From: Narthecium ossifragum
Taxonomy: Eukaryota; Streptophyta; Magnoliopsida; Dioscoreales; Nartheciaceae
DNA length: 64,000 nucleotides
NCBI GenBank assembly: GCA_963920575.1
Contig: OY986970.1
Location: forward strand, 21,707,274 to 21,771,273
Reading direction: 5' to 3'
This document shows, in pieces, positions 45,635 through 56,089 of the stretch. Positions within the stretch are counted from its first letter, which is position 1; every line of letters begins with the position of its first letter. The notes under the pieces are model-generated. The model was not told the origin of the DNA. It saw only the letters and a list, made by a program, of their open reading frames with translations, and did no database searches. The position numbers and the translations under genes are program-made.

Positions 45635-47115
45635 GCTTGGATATATGACCACCTTCAGCTAATCGTGAAGCCACGACCCGACCCAGACTGCAAAGTTGAC
45701 ATGCTGACTGCCTATGCATGGTTGGATCACAAAGAGCCTGAAGAAGCGGAGAATGTGTTACGAGCGGTCTACTCGTGATCCTCTCGTAATGGGTCTCTAG
45801 TGCTCCAATCGATCAGAATCGGCCTGTTCGGACTTGATTGAGTCCAATTGGCTGATTTGGCTAGCTGGATCGGATCTGGCTTGAGCGGGATCGGATCTGG
45901 CTGAGCCTGATTGGATGGGACTTGACTGGGTCAAGTCTGAAGTGATCTGGATCAAGCTGACCAAGTTGGATTGGCCTGGATCCGGATTGACTGGCTTGAC
46001 TGAACCAATTTGGTCAAGTGAGCTAAACCTGAATTGAATTGGCTGAACCGGGTTGATCCAAGGGCTGAGAATCGCCGGAGTAGATCGCCGGCTTAGAGAC
46101 GGCGGCGGCGGTCGGGATACTTCCAGAAAGGGTCGCCTCGAGGTGGGGAAGAGATCCACCGGCTCAGATCTAGGAGATGGGTGGAGAATCGGCCGGATCT
46201 AGAGGTTGACGGCGGCGGGTATGGGTTGACAGGCGTCGGGGACGACGGTGGGGGCTCTGGGGACGTCGGGAAGGGTCGTGGATGGTCGTAAGGGATCGGC
46301 GATGGATTTAGGGTGGTTTTGGTGGTGATATCGGGTACGGACACGGAAGGGCCGGCGGAGCTCGGGATGTTGGATTGCCGGGGAAGACGCCGGAGAAGAC
46401 GAACGGGGCTGTGAAGGGGTTGGCCGGAGTCGTGGTTCCAAGGGGAAGAGAATGGTGGCCTTGGTTGGCGACGGGGGTGGCCGGAGAGGGAACGGCGGTG
46501 AAGCTTGGCTAGGGTTTCGGGATAGAGGAGAGGAAGAAGATGAATAGTAGGGGTGACGTGGCGCTGACGTGGCGGTGGGGTCGCTGACGTGGCAGAGAGA
46601 GAAAGTGGCGGGGAGAAGGAAGATAAAGGTGAAGGCGATGCCGGCTGCGGAGGAGATGACAAGCGGGGAAGAAGGTGGATCTATGGTGGATAACTGGTGA
46701 AAGCTATATTATCTTTACTCCTATGATATTCTACTGCTATGATAATCTATCAACTATTCTTAATCATTCATCTCATGCATTACCTAATACAAACTAATGA
46801 GGTCCTTTTATAGAGACCTTGACATAGTCCTAATCCAACAAGAAAACCCCCTTGCTTAATTAGCAAGTAATAAAGTTTCAAACTCAACTCAACTTCTTAA
46901 CTCAAATATCAACTAGGACTCAATAAAAGAATAATAATAAATCCTAATCAAATACTCTAGTTTGAACTAGGTAAGACCAAGTCAAACTAGGAAATAGTCT
47001 GAACCAGTTTGGTTCCTCTTCTGGGTTCGGGTCCAGTTGGTCGAGTCGGATCGACTCGTATCAGAATGTCATTCAAGCATGGCCTGAATATCTTGATCGC
47101 CTAAGTATCCATCAA
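45635..47115 (+). pseudogene. MULE2 mobile-domain gene, exon 3 (split)
   Basis: AWIYDHLQLIVKPRPDPDCK (MULE1: AWTYDHLPTIVSC) runs to EEAEN at 45755 and is cut by a solo LTR. It resumes after 47063 with QAWPEYLDRLSIHQ and donor CAA|GTGAG at 47115. Confidence 0.8.
45756..47063 (-). mobile_element. Solo LTR of unassigned family
   Basis: 1308 bp; TGTTACGAGCGG...CTCGTATCA with perfect duplication GAATG (45751-45755 and 47064-47068). On the minus strand a TATA box (TCTATAAAAGGACC, about 46805) suggests the element reads leftward. The left half contains runs of GATCGGATCTGG and TTGGAT words; 46080-46670 is GC-rich. ORFs there are not credible genes. Confidence 0.85.
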
Positions 47116-47191
47116 GTGAGTTGTAATTTATTTTCCGGTCTTCAAGTTCACTTTTTAACGTTGTTTGAGTATGAGTGTGTTTACTTTGTAG

Positions 47192-47855
47192 CTGATATGG
47201 GATTCATACCAAAGACAAAGAGGAGGCCCCTTCCCTCACGATGATGTTAACTTCTTTGGAACCATAAGTGGCAGAGAGTATGTCAAGCCCTATCATCTAG
47301 ATCGAGTGGTTCGACAATTTAGCATTACCTTGATCATTCATGGCGCGCCATTAAGGCCAACCTACTACAATATGGTTGCAAGGAGATGACATGAGGGTAC
47401 AGGAGAGTATTCCACTACGAGCAACAGTTATGGGGTGCTTGGAGGAGTCACTGTACTGAATTATGTTGGACATGTACTCCTACTAGCCGTGGGTATAAGT
47501 GCGAGCCCGAGTATATGAATTGGTTCCGATCCATATTCCATGTGAGGGTCCAAAATCCAAAGTGGTGGACTACAGCAGCTCAACAAACAGATGATTATAT
47601 GCCTGCAATGGTAACTATCAAGAACTTTAAATTTAAATGAGATATACCCACATAGCTTGTCTAATTTGTTTGACGCTCATCAAATTTCAGTACAATCGGG
47701 CCATGGTGCTCATCGATGACACCATGGCGCATCTAGATACCTTCGGTCTTGAGGACCATAGAAGTAGGTGGATGTCGGCGCAGAGAATAGTGCGCAGCAA
47801 GAGGGACATGGTGCGACCTTACAAAAGACGTAGGCAAAGGAACAGGGATGGCTAA
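47192..47855 (+). pseudogene. MULE2 mobile-domain gene, exons 4 and 5
   Basis: Exon 4 (47192-47610) encodes YVKPYHLDRVVRQF (MULE1: HVEPYHPDRVLRQF), a stop and a frameshift, then GYKCEPEYMNWFRSIFHVRV. Exon 5 (47691-47855) encodes MVLIDDTMAH and a basic tail (YKRRRQRNRDG), aligning with 16877-17041 in MULE1. The clean donor here (GCAATG|GTAACT) shows how the MULE1 exon should join. Confidence 0.8.
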
Positions 47856-48000
47856 CAGTTGAGGATAGAGGAGCAATGAACATTGTAAAACTTTGTGTTT
47901 GTACGGTTGAACATGATGTAAACTTTGTGGTCAATTTTGTATGGATGAACATGTGGTCAACTTTGTGTGGATGAATGTAATATCTTGGTTTGTATGGATG

Positions 48001-48592
48001 AATGTGTCTTTTAATGTATGGATGGTTGTGGACATGATTTGTGTACATGCATTGAGAGTGTACATAGAACAATACATAAATTTATCAAGTGTTGGGGGCA
48101 TCAGTAGTATAATACCGATCAACACCTACAACATTGTCGGTACTAGACTACCGATAGTATAGGCAAAGCTGACGGTGCTTTAATATTGAATGAACCAAAA
48201 ACCATGCTAAAGTGCTCAGTATCAGTGGTCACTCACCCGCACATTGAGCCGTTTTATCGGTAATTGTGCACCGAACCAACACAAGGAAAAGGGCCTTTTC
48301 TACCTACATCATACCAGTACTCACGTACCGACAGGTTTTCTATTTTTTTCGGTGGATGAATGACCACCGATACTGAGCATTTGTGCATGATTTTCAGTTT
48401 GTTCGGTCCTAAGGCACCGATAGCTTTGCCTATGCTATCGGTAGTCTAGTACCGACAACGCTGTAGGTGTTGGTCGGTACTATACTACCGATGGCACCAA
48501 CACTTGATAAATTTTTGCCATGTTCTATGTACACTCTCAGTGCCTGTACACACATCATGTCCACAACCATCCATATAATAAAAGACACATTT
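48001..48592. repeat. Large inverted repeat between convergent MULE2 genes
   Basis: Arms at about 48001-48242 and 48347-48592 are diverged reverse complements (for example AATGTGTCTTTTAATGTATG against AAAAGACACATT, and GTGCTCAGTATCAGTGGTCA against its complement). The loop is about 105 bp. The arms contain several TCGGTA...TACCGA palindromes. Confidence 0.85.
48104..48493. repeat. MULE2 palindrome array in intergenic spacer
   Basis: Examples are GTCGGTACTAGACTACCGAT (48136), ATCGGTAATTGTGCACCGA (48255), TCGGTGGATGAATGACCACC (48350), TCGGTAGTCTAGTACCGAC (48440) and GTCGGTACTATACTACCGAT (48474). Outer half-sites are as in MULE1, but the core differs. Confidence 0.85.
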
Positions 48593-48650
48593 ATCAACAC
48601 AAAGTTTGAAACAAGACATTCATCCATTCGAGAACATTTTCAGATATATA

Positions 48651-48710
48651 TTTGAAAACAATTCTATACATTTGAAAACAATTCTATATATTTGAAAACA
48701 TTTTCAATAC
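48651..48710. repeat. 20-bp tandem repeat, three units
   Basis: TTTGAAAACAATTCTATACA at 48651, 48671 and (diverged) 48691. Confidence 0.9.
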
Positions 48711-49354
48711 TTATATTTTCATCACATTTTTCAAAAACTTTGGGGGTGTAAAGGTGAAGTACAGTATTTTAGTCAGTCATCCACAAGTTGAATAGTATCC
48801 CTAATAGTGACTCCCGATCTGATTGTCTCCGTGAATTTCTTGATCTTCTCATCATAAGAATCCCATCAAATAGCACATTTGTGACTACTGGCGGTATTGG
48901 ACATCCTGGCTTCATGTGCAACTAAACAAAGTGATTTCGTTGACGAACCCAATCGCTATGATTCTCTTTGTGGGTTTCGGAGGTGGCATAGTCCAGAGTG
49001 GCAAGATAGTCATACATTGGATACTAAAAATGTTAATCATAACAATAAAGTATCGTGAAGTAATAAGATAACCCATGTCTGACATGGTCATCCACCGGTC
49101 ACGCGGAGGGTGGTTCTCAAAAAACGATAAGGAGTATATGAGCTTCGAAACTCGATCTTCCCCTCTGTACAACGCAACATCATCATTATAATGATCACAT
49201 AACTGAGAGATAAGACCCTTCCTCACTTCAACCAATGCGCTTGGTTGATCACGGGTCCTCAATTTCACTTCTGGCTCAATGACGTAAGTGGAGTCAGGTT
49301 GTCCAAGCCCCATCAATTTTCTCAGTAGCTCGATTTTCCCGGTGCGATCCTGAG

Positions 49355-49816
49355 TGTGAGACCCGGGGTACCTGGGTGTCGGTGTTTGCCTGGAGGGTAT
49401 GTGGCCGAACCAGGTAACCGGATAAGCAACCCCACGTAGATAATATGTATATTAGCAACCATTATAAGACATAACGCGTTTTAAAGCCATGATGACAATG
49501 ATCCGCCAGAAAACTCCAAGGTTAAGCGTGCTTGCTCTACGGTGAGCCAATAAATGGTATCAGAGCAGGCTGTAGGTCTATTAGCCAGATTGTATCAACC
49601 GGCTAACCAACTCCACGTAGATAATAAGTATATTACTAACCCTTATAAGACACAACACATTTTCAAGTCGTGATGGCAGTGATCCGCCAGAAAACTCCAA
49701 GGTTAAGCGTGCTTGCCTTAGAGCAGTGGACAATATTGTATCGGGTGAAGCCCTCGGGTAGATCCTGGACGGAGCCCACAGGCCCTGGACGGTCCCGGAA
49801 GGCAGGTGACGTTACA
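49355..49816 (+). mobile_element. Cassandra TRIM remnant with both LTRs truncated
   Basis: It starts TGTGAGACCCGG and ends GTGACGTTACA. A near-perfect duplication flanks it (CTGAG against CTGTG). Two 5S-like blocks (CCAAGGTTAAGCGTGCTTGC at about 49518 and 49701) and one primer-binding site (TGGTATCAGAGC at about 49556) remain. The first LTR has lost most of the sequence after the 5S block, and the second has lost part of it. It is more decayed than the copy at 8565-9368. Confidence 0.88.
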
Positions 49817-50361
49817 CTGTGCCATAAACGTTCTCTCTATGAGGTCCAACTCATTTTTACACTTGTCAATGAGCTTGAGGGTCACATTGACTTCAATTTT
49901 GACCATGTCAAGATTCCACCAATGTTGATCCACTTTTAACAGGGTATGGGTCTTTGCTTGAGTTTGTATTCGGGGATCTCATGGGCACATGGCAAGCCAT
50001 AGGTGTGCCAAACTGTACGACCACAAACATTCTTATTCTGACCAATAGAATTCGCTCGCACCAATTCCCTCAAAATTATTTCAAGTCCACACTTCGACAT
50101 GAACCCCCGCATCTCTTTAAACATGGCCGGATTGAAGTTGTGTTGTACGATATGTCTACTCTTTTCAAAATAAGCTCTGATCTCACTGTATTGCAGCTCA
50201 AGCAAAGAGTAGATGATAGCCCATGAAGTATCAAAACTACAGTTAGATGCACCAAGATACTTCTTCAACTTAGCATGTGCACTCTCGGCCTTATTTTTGG
50301 TATAATTTCCAAAGTGCATGTAGTTGTCGACCCAAAGCACTCACAAAATATTCTTTGTAAT

Positions 50362-52156
50362 TGATGTCGCTCAAATGTGTCATGCACAGCGGTCGCGATG
50401 CAGTACAACATAAGAGAGGTCGAACTCACAGAGAGACAAACAGAAAATATCCAAAACACAAATAACAATGAATTGAAGACAAACAAGAACTTGAGAAGTA
50501 ACTAAATTAGATCAAAGGATTTAATGATAATGTAAGGTTAACTAGAGATATCAGGATTTTGATAAGGCTAGGCTTAAGGAATCACTTCACTCGGATTTAG
50601 GTTCTTCTCTTCTCAATGGTTCATATGATACTCAGTCAAGGGATTCACATCCCAATCACCTTAACCGGAAGATATGGAACTATAAACCTAACAAAATATA
50701 AAAATGTCTCTTCCTACGATTGATTCTTCCTTTTTATAGTTCTAACTTTATCCAACCCAACCTAAAAATATATGATACTGGCTGTCACTACAGGCAACAT
50801 ATAGCAAAAGTTCATCGGGACAAAGCCCTAACTTTATCTAACTAGATCTCAAAGATACACAATATCAACTCTCACAATCGGCAATGCATAGCAAAGATTT
50901 CACGAGATAAAGTAGGTAAACAATAGACAAAACTATGGGATTATAAGATCATGAAAGAAGCATGACTGGATTCATAATATTAATCATCCACATAGGAATC
51001 TATAATCTGAAAATAATCTTTGAAGATCCAATACATAGAAAAGAGTTTAACAAAAAGGATTAAAACTATGAACCATTGTTGGAGAAGAAACCCTAGTCCT
51101 CGCTAGATCATCCGTCCGCCATGGCCGCGGATTACTCGGCCATGGATAGAGATTTCTTCATCTTCCTCCTTTGCTTTTCTCCCCTCCAAAGCTCTGTAGA
51201 AAACCCCTTTGGGATCTCCCAAATTTCGGATTAAATAAGCATATATATAGGGGAACCCCGAAATTAGGGTTTTAGTTGAGTTGGACTCGGATTTCCTGAA
51301 GGCAGTCCTATTCCGGTCGCAACTGGGTCCAATCCAGCAGGAATGTGGAAACTTGCTCAACACGAAAGTTGTATATTTGGAAGTCTTCTACCAGATCCCG
51401 AAGATTTCGCAATATTCTGGGTTATATAGAATATTTGACGAATATTCTCCTCAGCTTCGACAGAACAGTTTTCCAGCTGTCTAACTTCATCTATTCTTCC
51501 AATCTGCTATCACACCATCCAGAATCTCACTAAATGTCCAACATATAAGTTGTAGATATCTGAGCCTTCTATCATGTATTCAAATGTCAAAATATTTGGA
51601 CTTCCATAGAATATGTTACGAATATTTTCCTACCAGTCGACAAAACTGTATTTCTCCTCATTTGCTGTAATTTGGGTCGCCCCGACTAAGATCGATCTTC
51701 ATGGGGGGAAAGGATCGATCTTCATGGGGGGAAAGGATCGATCTTCTTGAAACTAGCTCTTTGTCAACTCTATGTAGCATAAAATGATCGATCCGTGGAC
51801 GAGAAAGGATCGATCCTTTGAGCATCAAATCAATCTTCTTCTTCCGTAACTGCTTTGTCTACACCTCTCGTACTCAAAATAGTATATCTTCATGTAGGAA
51901 ACTCCAAATCACGAACCGTAAAAACTTATCGAAACTAGACTTCCAGAGTTCTCCAACCATATATGACATATCAACTGATTTCTTCCGAGAAGGTACAGTT
52001 TTGGCGTTAAAGACCCATCTTTGTTTCAATTTCCTGCATAATACAAATAACTTTGTGAAGCAACATATACGAATAAAATCATCAATATTAATTATGAAAA
52101 CTAAACAAATAAGCTGCTCTTAGTCATGTTCAAAGTGCACTTTCATGCACTCATCA
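50362..52156 (-). mobile_element. Athila solo LTR (LTR C)
   Basis: 1795 bp with perfect duplication GTAAT (50357-50361 and 52157-52161). It is the same family as LTR A and LTR B (TGATGTCGCTCAAATGTGTC on plus), with an older-looking set of differences and a different stretch at about 51180-51650. GATCGATC palindromes are at 51690-51820. It interrupts the MULE2 transposase between GWTNY-like and WVDNYMHFGN codons. Confidence 0.92.
51690..51820. repeat. GATCGATC palindrome cluster in solo Athila LTR
   Basis: AAGATCGATCTTC, two copies of a unit AAAGGATCGATCTTCATGGG, ATGATCGATCC and AAAGGATCGATCCTTTG. Confidence 0.85.
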
Positions 52157-53529
52157 GTAATTGTCCAACCACACCTCTCAAACATATTTAATAGGATCCT
52201 TATACCCGCGAAAGGCAGACTACAATATGTTCAAGTGTGTACTGTACTCCTATTCGGTGGATGCATATACAACAGATTTCCATAATGTCATGAACAAGTT
52301 TGCTTTCTCTATCGTTTCGAATTTCTTTTCACAGTTGTGCTTGATATTCTTTTGGATGTGCCACCTATATAGCATGTGTTTTGATTCTGAAAAGACCAAC
52401 TTGCTAGCATTCATTAGAGCCAAATCTCTGTCTGTCACAACAACATGTGGCATTGGGTATCCTTCCAACAATGACTTTAGCTTTTCCAAAGCCCATATGT
52501 TATTGCCCTCCCTCTCAAACTCAATATATGCAAAAGCAACAGCAAATGTCATATTTGTCGATGTGAACCCAACAATCTCTAGTAGAGGAAGTCGGTACAT
52601 GTTGGTCTTGTAGGTGCAATCCATGATCAACACCTTTCAAAATGTACGGAATAGCTCGATAGACGCGCAGTGTGCCCAAAATATGTCCCTCACATTGTCT
52701 GCATCTTCATGAACAGTATGGAACTCAACATAACCATACTCATTTAGATGCCTCAATAGTTGTTACATCTATGATCTCCCACGTCTTTTGACCAGCCTAT
52801 TCCTTTGAAGTACGTTGTATATGGTCTTCATAGTGGATACGTTAGTCGGATCTCACTTCTTTATGGTGCTCAAAATTTGCCATGGCTTCATCAGGTTCGT
52901 CGACATATTCATGACCAATTTGTTCTACTCCTCGCCTAATCTCCCAACAAATGAGTGTCCCTCGAGGTGCACCGCTTTGGGGTGATTGTGCACTGCACAG
53001 ACAACCTTTACCATCCAATCATCATCTTTGGCAAGCTTCACACCCTTAAGCTTGAAAGGGCAGCCACACTTCTTCGTCCTGATGTTGGCTTTCTTCTTTC
53101 GAGAGGTAACACCCTTTTCTAAGCTATCATCTTTCTTTGCAGCTTTCCAATATTCTCCACTTCGCTCAACATGCTAAGGTGATCCTCGGCTTTCTACCAG
53201 CCCCCCGTCCCCCGTGACCTCTAAATTCTTTATTAGAATCACCAAGCCATTCTCTCATCCAACTTCTTGTGCCCATTGGACAAGTGATTGGCGGCTATGG
53301 AAGACCTACAAACAAAGAATAGGCATCATAATAATAAATTATAAATTTAGTAGTCTTCCAACTAGATACAATGTTTGGACACTATACCTCGTCGGTTGTG
53401 AATTCATTAGTGAAGTCAAGTGGCCAGATTATCTCCTACAGCGCTAGCAATAATGGAAATATACCCTTGAGTGTCTTCCTGCAATTAGCATGACAAATAC
53501 GATGAAATTTGGGACTATAATGTAGTGAT

Positions 53530-53745
53530 CGGTAGTATGTAAAAGATTGTAATTTATATATATCGATACTTTAAAACCGACAAACGTGTGAATTGATTGG
53601 TACCATGCTAACAATAACTTACATAAGCTATCGGTAGCATGGTACCAATACAATACTTCGAATCCTATATTAAGACAACAATGATCGGCATTATTCTACC
53701 GATACTAATGACGTTGTATCGGTGTCGTGGTACCAATACAATGAG
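53530..53745. repeat. MULE2 palindrome array in transposase intron 1
   Basis: TATCGGTAGCATGGTACCAA (about 53629), ATCGGCATTATTCTACCGAT (about 53685), ATCGGTGTCGTGGTACCAA (about 53719) and weaker copies. They lie between the first and second transposase exons, the same compartment as array 1 of MULE1. Confidence 0.8.
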
Positions 53746-53861
53746 CTATACTATCTGTTTGATCCTCCCGAAAACATAAAAACGACAAGCAATTTGGCAC
53801 ATACCTTTTCTTCTCGATTTTCCTCGTCTTCTTCGCTCCAGTATTCATCTCCTCTATCCAT

Positions 53862-54329
53862 TTTGACCCAGCACGCGTTGTGATTGCAATGTACATTGGG
53901 GATAGAGTTTGAGAGCCTGTTGGATGGAGAAGGAAGAAGGCAAATGAGTTTGAGAGCTTGTTGGATGGGGAAGAACAATGTAGGATGAGGGGAAGTTAGA
54001 AGGGATGGAGAATAGTGATTTAGGTTGGAGAATGGGGTTTGGAGAAAGGGTTTAGAGTTTTAGAATTTAGTGTCAGAGTTGGAGGAAGAGATTTGGAGAA
54101 ATGGTGGTTTAGGGTTTAGTGTTTAAGTTGGAGGATGTGGTTTTAAGAAAGGGTTTAGGGTTTTAGGGTTTAGTGTTTGGGTTAGAGAAGATGTAATGTA
54201 TGATTTTGTAATGGAAAGTGTGAACAAGGATTTAGGAGGGTTTAAGGGAACCAAATCCAATACACCACATTTTATAAGGGTATTTAAGTCCTTTGACATT
54301 AGCGTATTATGGATATCAAAAAACCCATT
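53862..54329. other. 5' region of MULE2 transposase gene
   Basis: G-rich on plus with many GGGTTTAG/GGTTTAGG words (54040-54180), the reverse complement of CCTAAACC plant interstitial telomere-like or 'telo-box' sequence. It should contain the transposase promoter. Confidence 0.5.
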
Positions 54330-54377
54330 TAAAATTATGGTGTGTTGAGTCGAAAACGTTGTGTGGATAGCGTTGCC
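54330..54377 (-). repeat. Probable MULE2 right terminal inverted repeat
   Basis: Read inward it is GGCAACGCTATCCACACAAC, similar in layout to the MULE1 TIR (CTATC.ACAC). The expected 9-bp duplication (TTAGATATT if the end is at 54377) was not found at the left. Confidence 0.45.
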
Positions 54378-54792
54378 TTAGATATTGATTGAATAGGCGA
54401 ACGCCCATAAAGATTCAAAAGGTACAAAATTTCATTTTAGTATAGGGTTTTTTACACATGTGCCTCTGAAAACTTGCTATATTACATACATAATATTCTT
54501 CTATATTACATATATACCCTATATTATTCTATATTACATATGTACCCCTGTAACATGAAAGAAATTTAAAACATACCCCTCCATATTCCTGGCGTTTAAA
54601 GGCCGCATGAAAAAGACCATTTGTCTACCCACGTGAGCTAAATCCTAATAAATCCGAATAAAGGGTAAAAAGGTTATTTCACAGGAGAGCATGTTTTAAA
54701 TTTTTTGATGTTTACATAGGTATATTGTATATGTAACGTGGAAGAATATAAGGATACATATATAATATAACAAGTTTTCAAAGGCATATATG

Positions 54793-56081
54793 TAGGGGTG
54801 GCAATTCGGGTTCGCGGGTCGGGTTCGGGTCGCGTCGTGTACTGACCCGTTTAATAAAAGCCAAACCCGAACCCGACCCGTTTATAAACGGGTCAACCCG
54901 ACCCGACCCGCCTAACCCGTTTATTAAACGGGTCGGGTCGGGTCGGGTTTGGGTCCGGGTCCGTCACTATCTCTATCTCCTATTCTCCCACTCTCGGCTC
55001 CCCCCACTCTTCTCATCTCCATCGTCCTCATCTCATCCTCCACCTTCAGGCGTCCTCCTTCTCTCTCTAAACCCGACGACCACCACTCCGGCGAAGCCCC
55101 AGCTCCGACGAACCTCCTCACGTGAGGCCTACCACCGCAGTCTCCTCGCGCCGACTGCTCTCCTCGTTGGAAACTCGCCCGAGCTCCTTCTCTTTCTCGG
55201 ATCCGACGCCATCACCACTCAACACCGCCACCTCCGACCTCCCGGGCCCCATCTGACTCCAGATCCGGGTACCCGAGCTTCTTCCAGCCTATTCCCGACC
55301 ACTTCCCGGCAAGATTCGCAGTCGCAAACGTCGTCCCCCTTGTTGGCGACCGTCGTCCCCCTTGTTGGCGATCGTCATCCCCGAGGAGGCGCTGGAGGCA
55401 AGAGACGTGGGAGGAGGAGGAGGAGAGAGGGGCGGCTGGCGAGAGGGTTGAGAGAGGAGAACGGAGGAGGAGGCGAGAGGGGCGGTCTGAGGGCGGAGGA
55501 CTCCGAGGGAGATGCAGGGAGCTCGGGTGTGCGCCGAGCTCTGTGTGGCGGTCGACGATGATCGGAAGTGGACGGTGCTCGGCTTGGCTCCCGACGTGGA
55601 CGGAGGCCGGGGAGGTTGAGCGGCGTCGAGGAAGAGGGGGCGGCGGGGTGCTGGATCCGAGGAGAGGAAGACGGGGGCGGCCGGTGTGGACGGAGGCTGG
55701 GGAGGTTGAGCGGCGTCGAGGAAGATGGGGCGGCGGGGTGCTGGATCCGAGGAGAGGAAGACGGGGCCGGCCGGCGAGAGGGTTGGGAGTCTTGGGACAT
55801 GGGAGACGAGAACAGAGGAGAAGGAGAGGAGAGAGGAACAGGGGGTGAGTGGGAGTGGGTGACCGGGTGGTTGATTATAAGGGTTTTTTTTTTGTTTTTT
55901 TTTTATTATTAAACGGGTAAACGGGTTGACCCGCCTAACCCGCGGGTCAACCCGACCCGTTTATAAACGGGTCATAAACGGGTCGACCCGTTTATGACCC
56001 GAACCCGTTTATACCAAACCCAAACCCGTTTATCTCGGGTCGGGTCGGGTTCACGGGTCATGACCCGGATTGCCACCCCTA
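54793..56081. mobile_element. Non-autonomous hAT-like element with GC-rich cargo
   Basis: The ends TAGGGGTGGCAATTCGGGT and (reverse complement) TAGGGGTGGCAATCCGGGT are inverted repeats, bordered by a perfect 8-bp duplication, CATATATG (54785-54792 and 56082-56089). Both subterminal regions consist of GGGTC/GACCC pentamer runs, probable transposase-binding sites. The 0.9-kb core (54965-55870) is GC-rich and unlike the ends, so it may be captured host sequence. It encodes no transposase. Confidence 0.92.
55596..55775 (+). repeat. 90-bp tandem duplication inside the hAT-like element
   Basis: Two units (55596-55685 and 55686-55775) begin GTGGACGGAGG. The length is a multiple of three, so the overlapping ORFs show a 30-residue repeat. 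Confidence 0.93.
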
Positions 56082-56089
56082 CATATATG

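Larger units (their letters stand above)
48768..53861 (-). pseudogene. MULE2 transposase, broken by two retroelements
   Basis: Minus strand. First exon 53805-53861 (MDRGDEYWSEEDEENREEK, donor AAG|GTATG); a second near 53395-53480 with a frameshift (DFTNEFTTDE, MULE1: DFTEAFTTPM); then a large exon. The FAR1 zinc region is KKCGCPFKLKG and VHNHP. The DDE region gives IMDCTYKTN, VVTDRDLALM and KAESAHAKLKK. The SWIM-like part has lost its first cysteine pair (VCGRTVWHTYGLPCAHE). The OTU part keeps the C-terminal half (RDRWMTMSDMGYLI) but the segment with the catalytic Asp and Cys is deleted: RDQPSAL joins directly to VEVRKGLISQL. There are many stops. A Cassandra remnant (49355-49816) and an Athila solo LTR (50362-52156) interrupt it. 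Confidence 0.88.
30340..54377 (-). mobile_element. MULE2: decayed Mutator-like element with nested insertions
   Basis: It has the same two genes as MULE1, in mirror orientation: mobile-domain gene on plus, transposase on minus, tail to tail. Once six nested retroelement insertions are removed its own sequence is roughly 5-6 kb. The right end (about 54330-54377), read inward, is GGCAACGCTATCCACACAAC, resembling the MULE1 TIR (GGGTCGGTCTATCTACACCG). The left end is uncertain; I did not find a matching TIR or a target duplication. Both genes have several stops and frameshifts, so the copy is dead. Confidence 0.65.

Noticed and set aside
46093..46662. 189-codon minus-strand ORF
   Set aside because: Pro/Ser-rich low complexity within a solo LTR; no domain.
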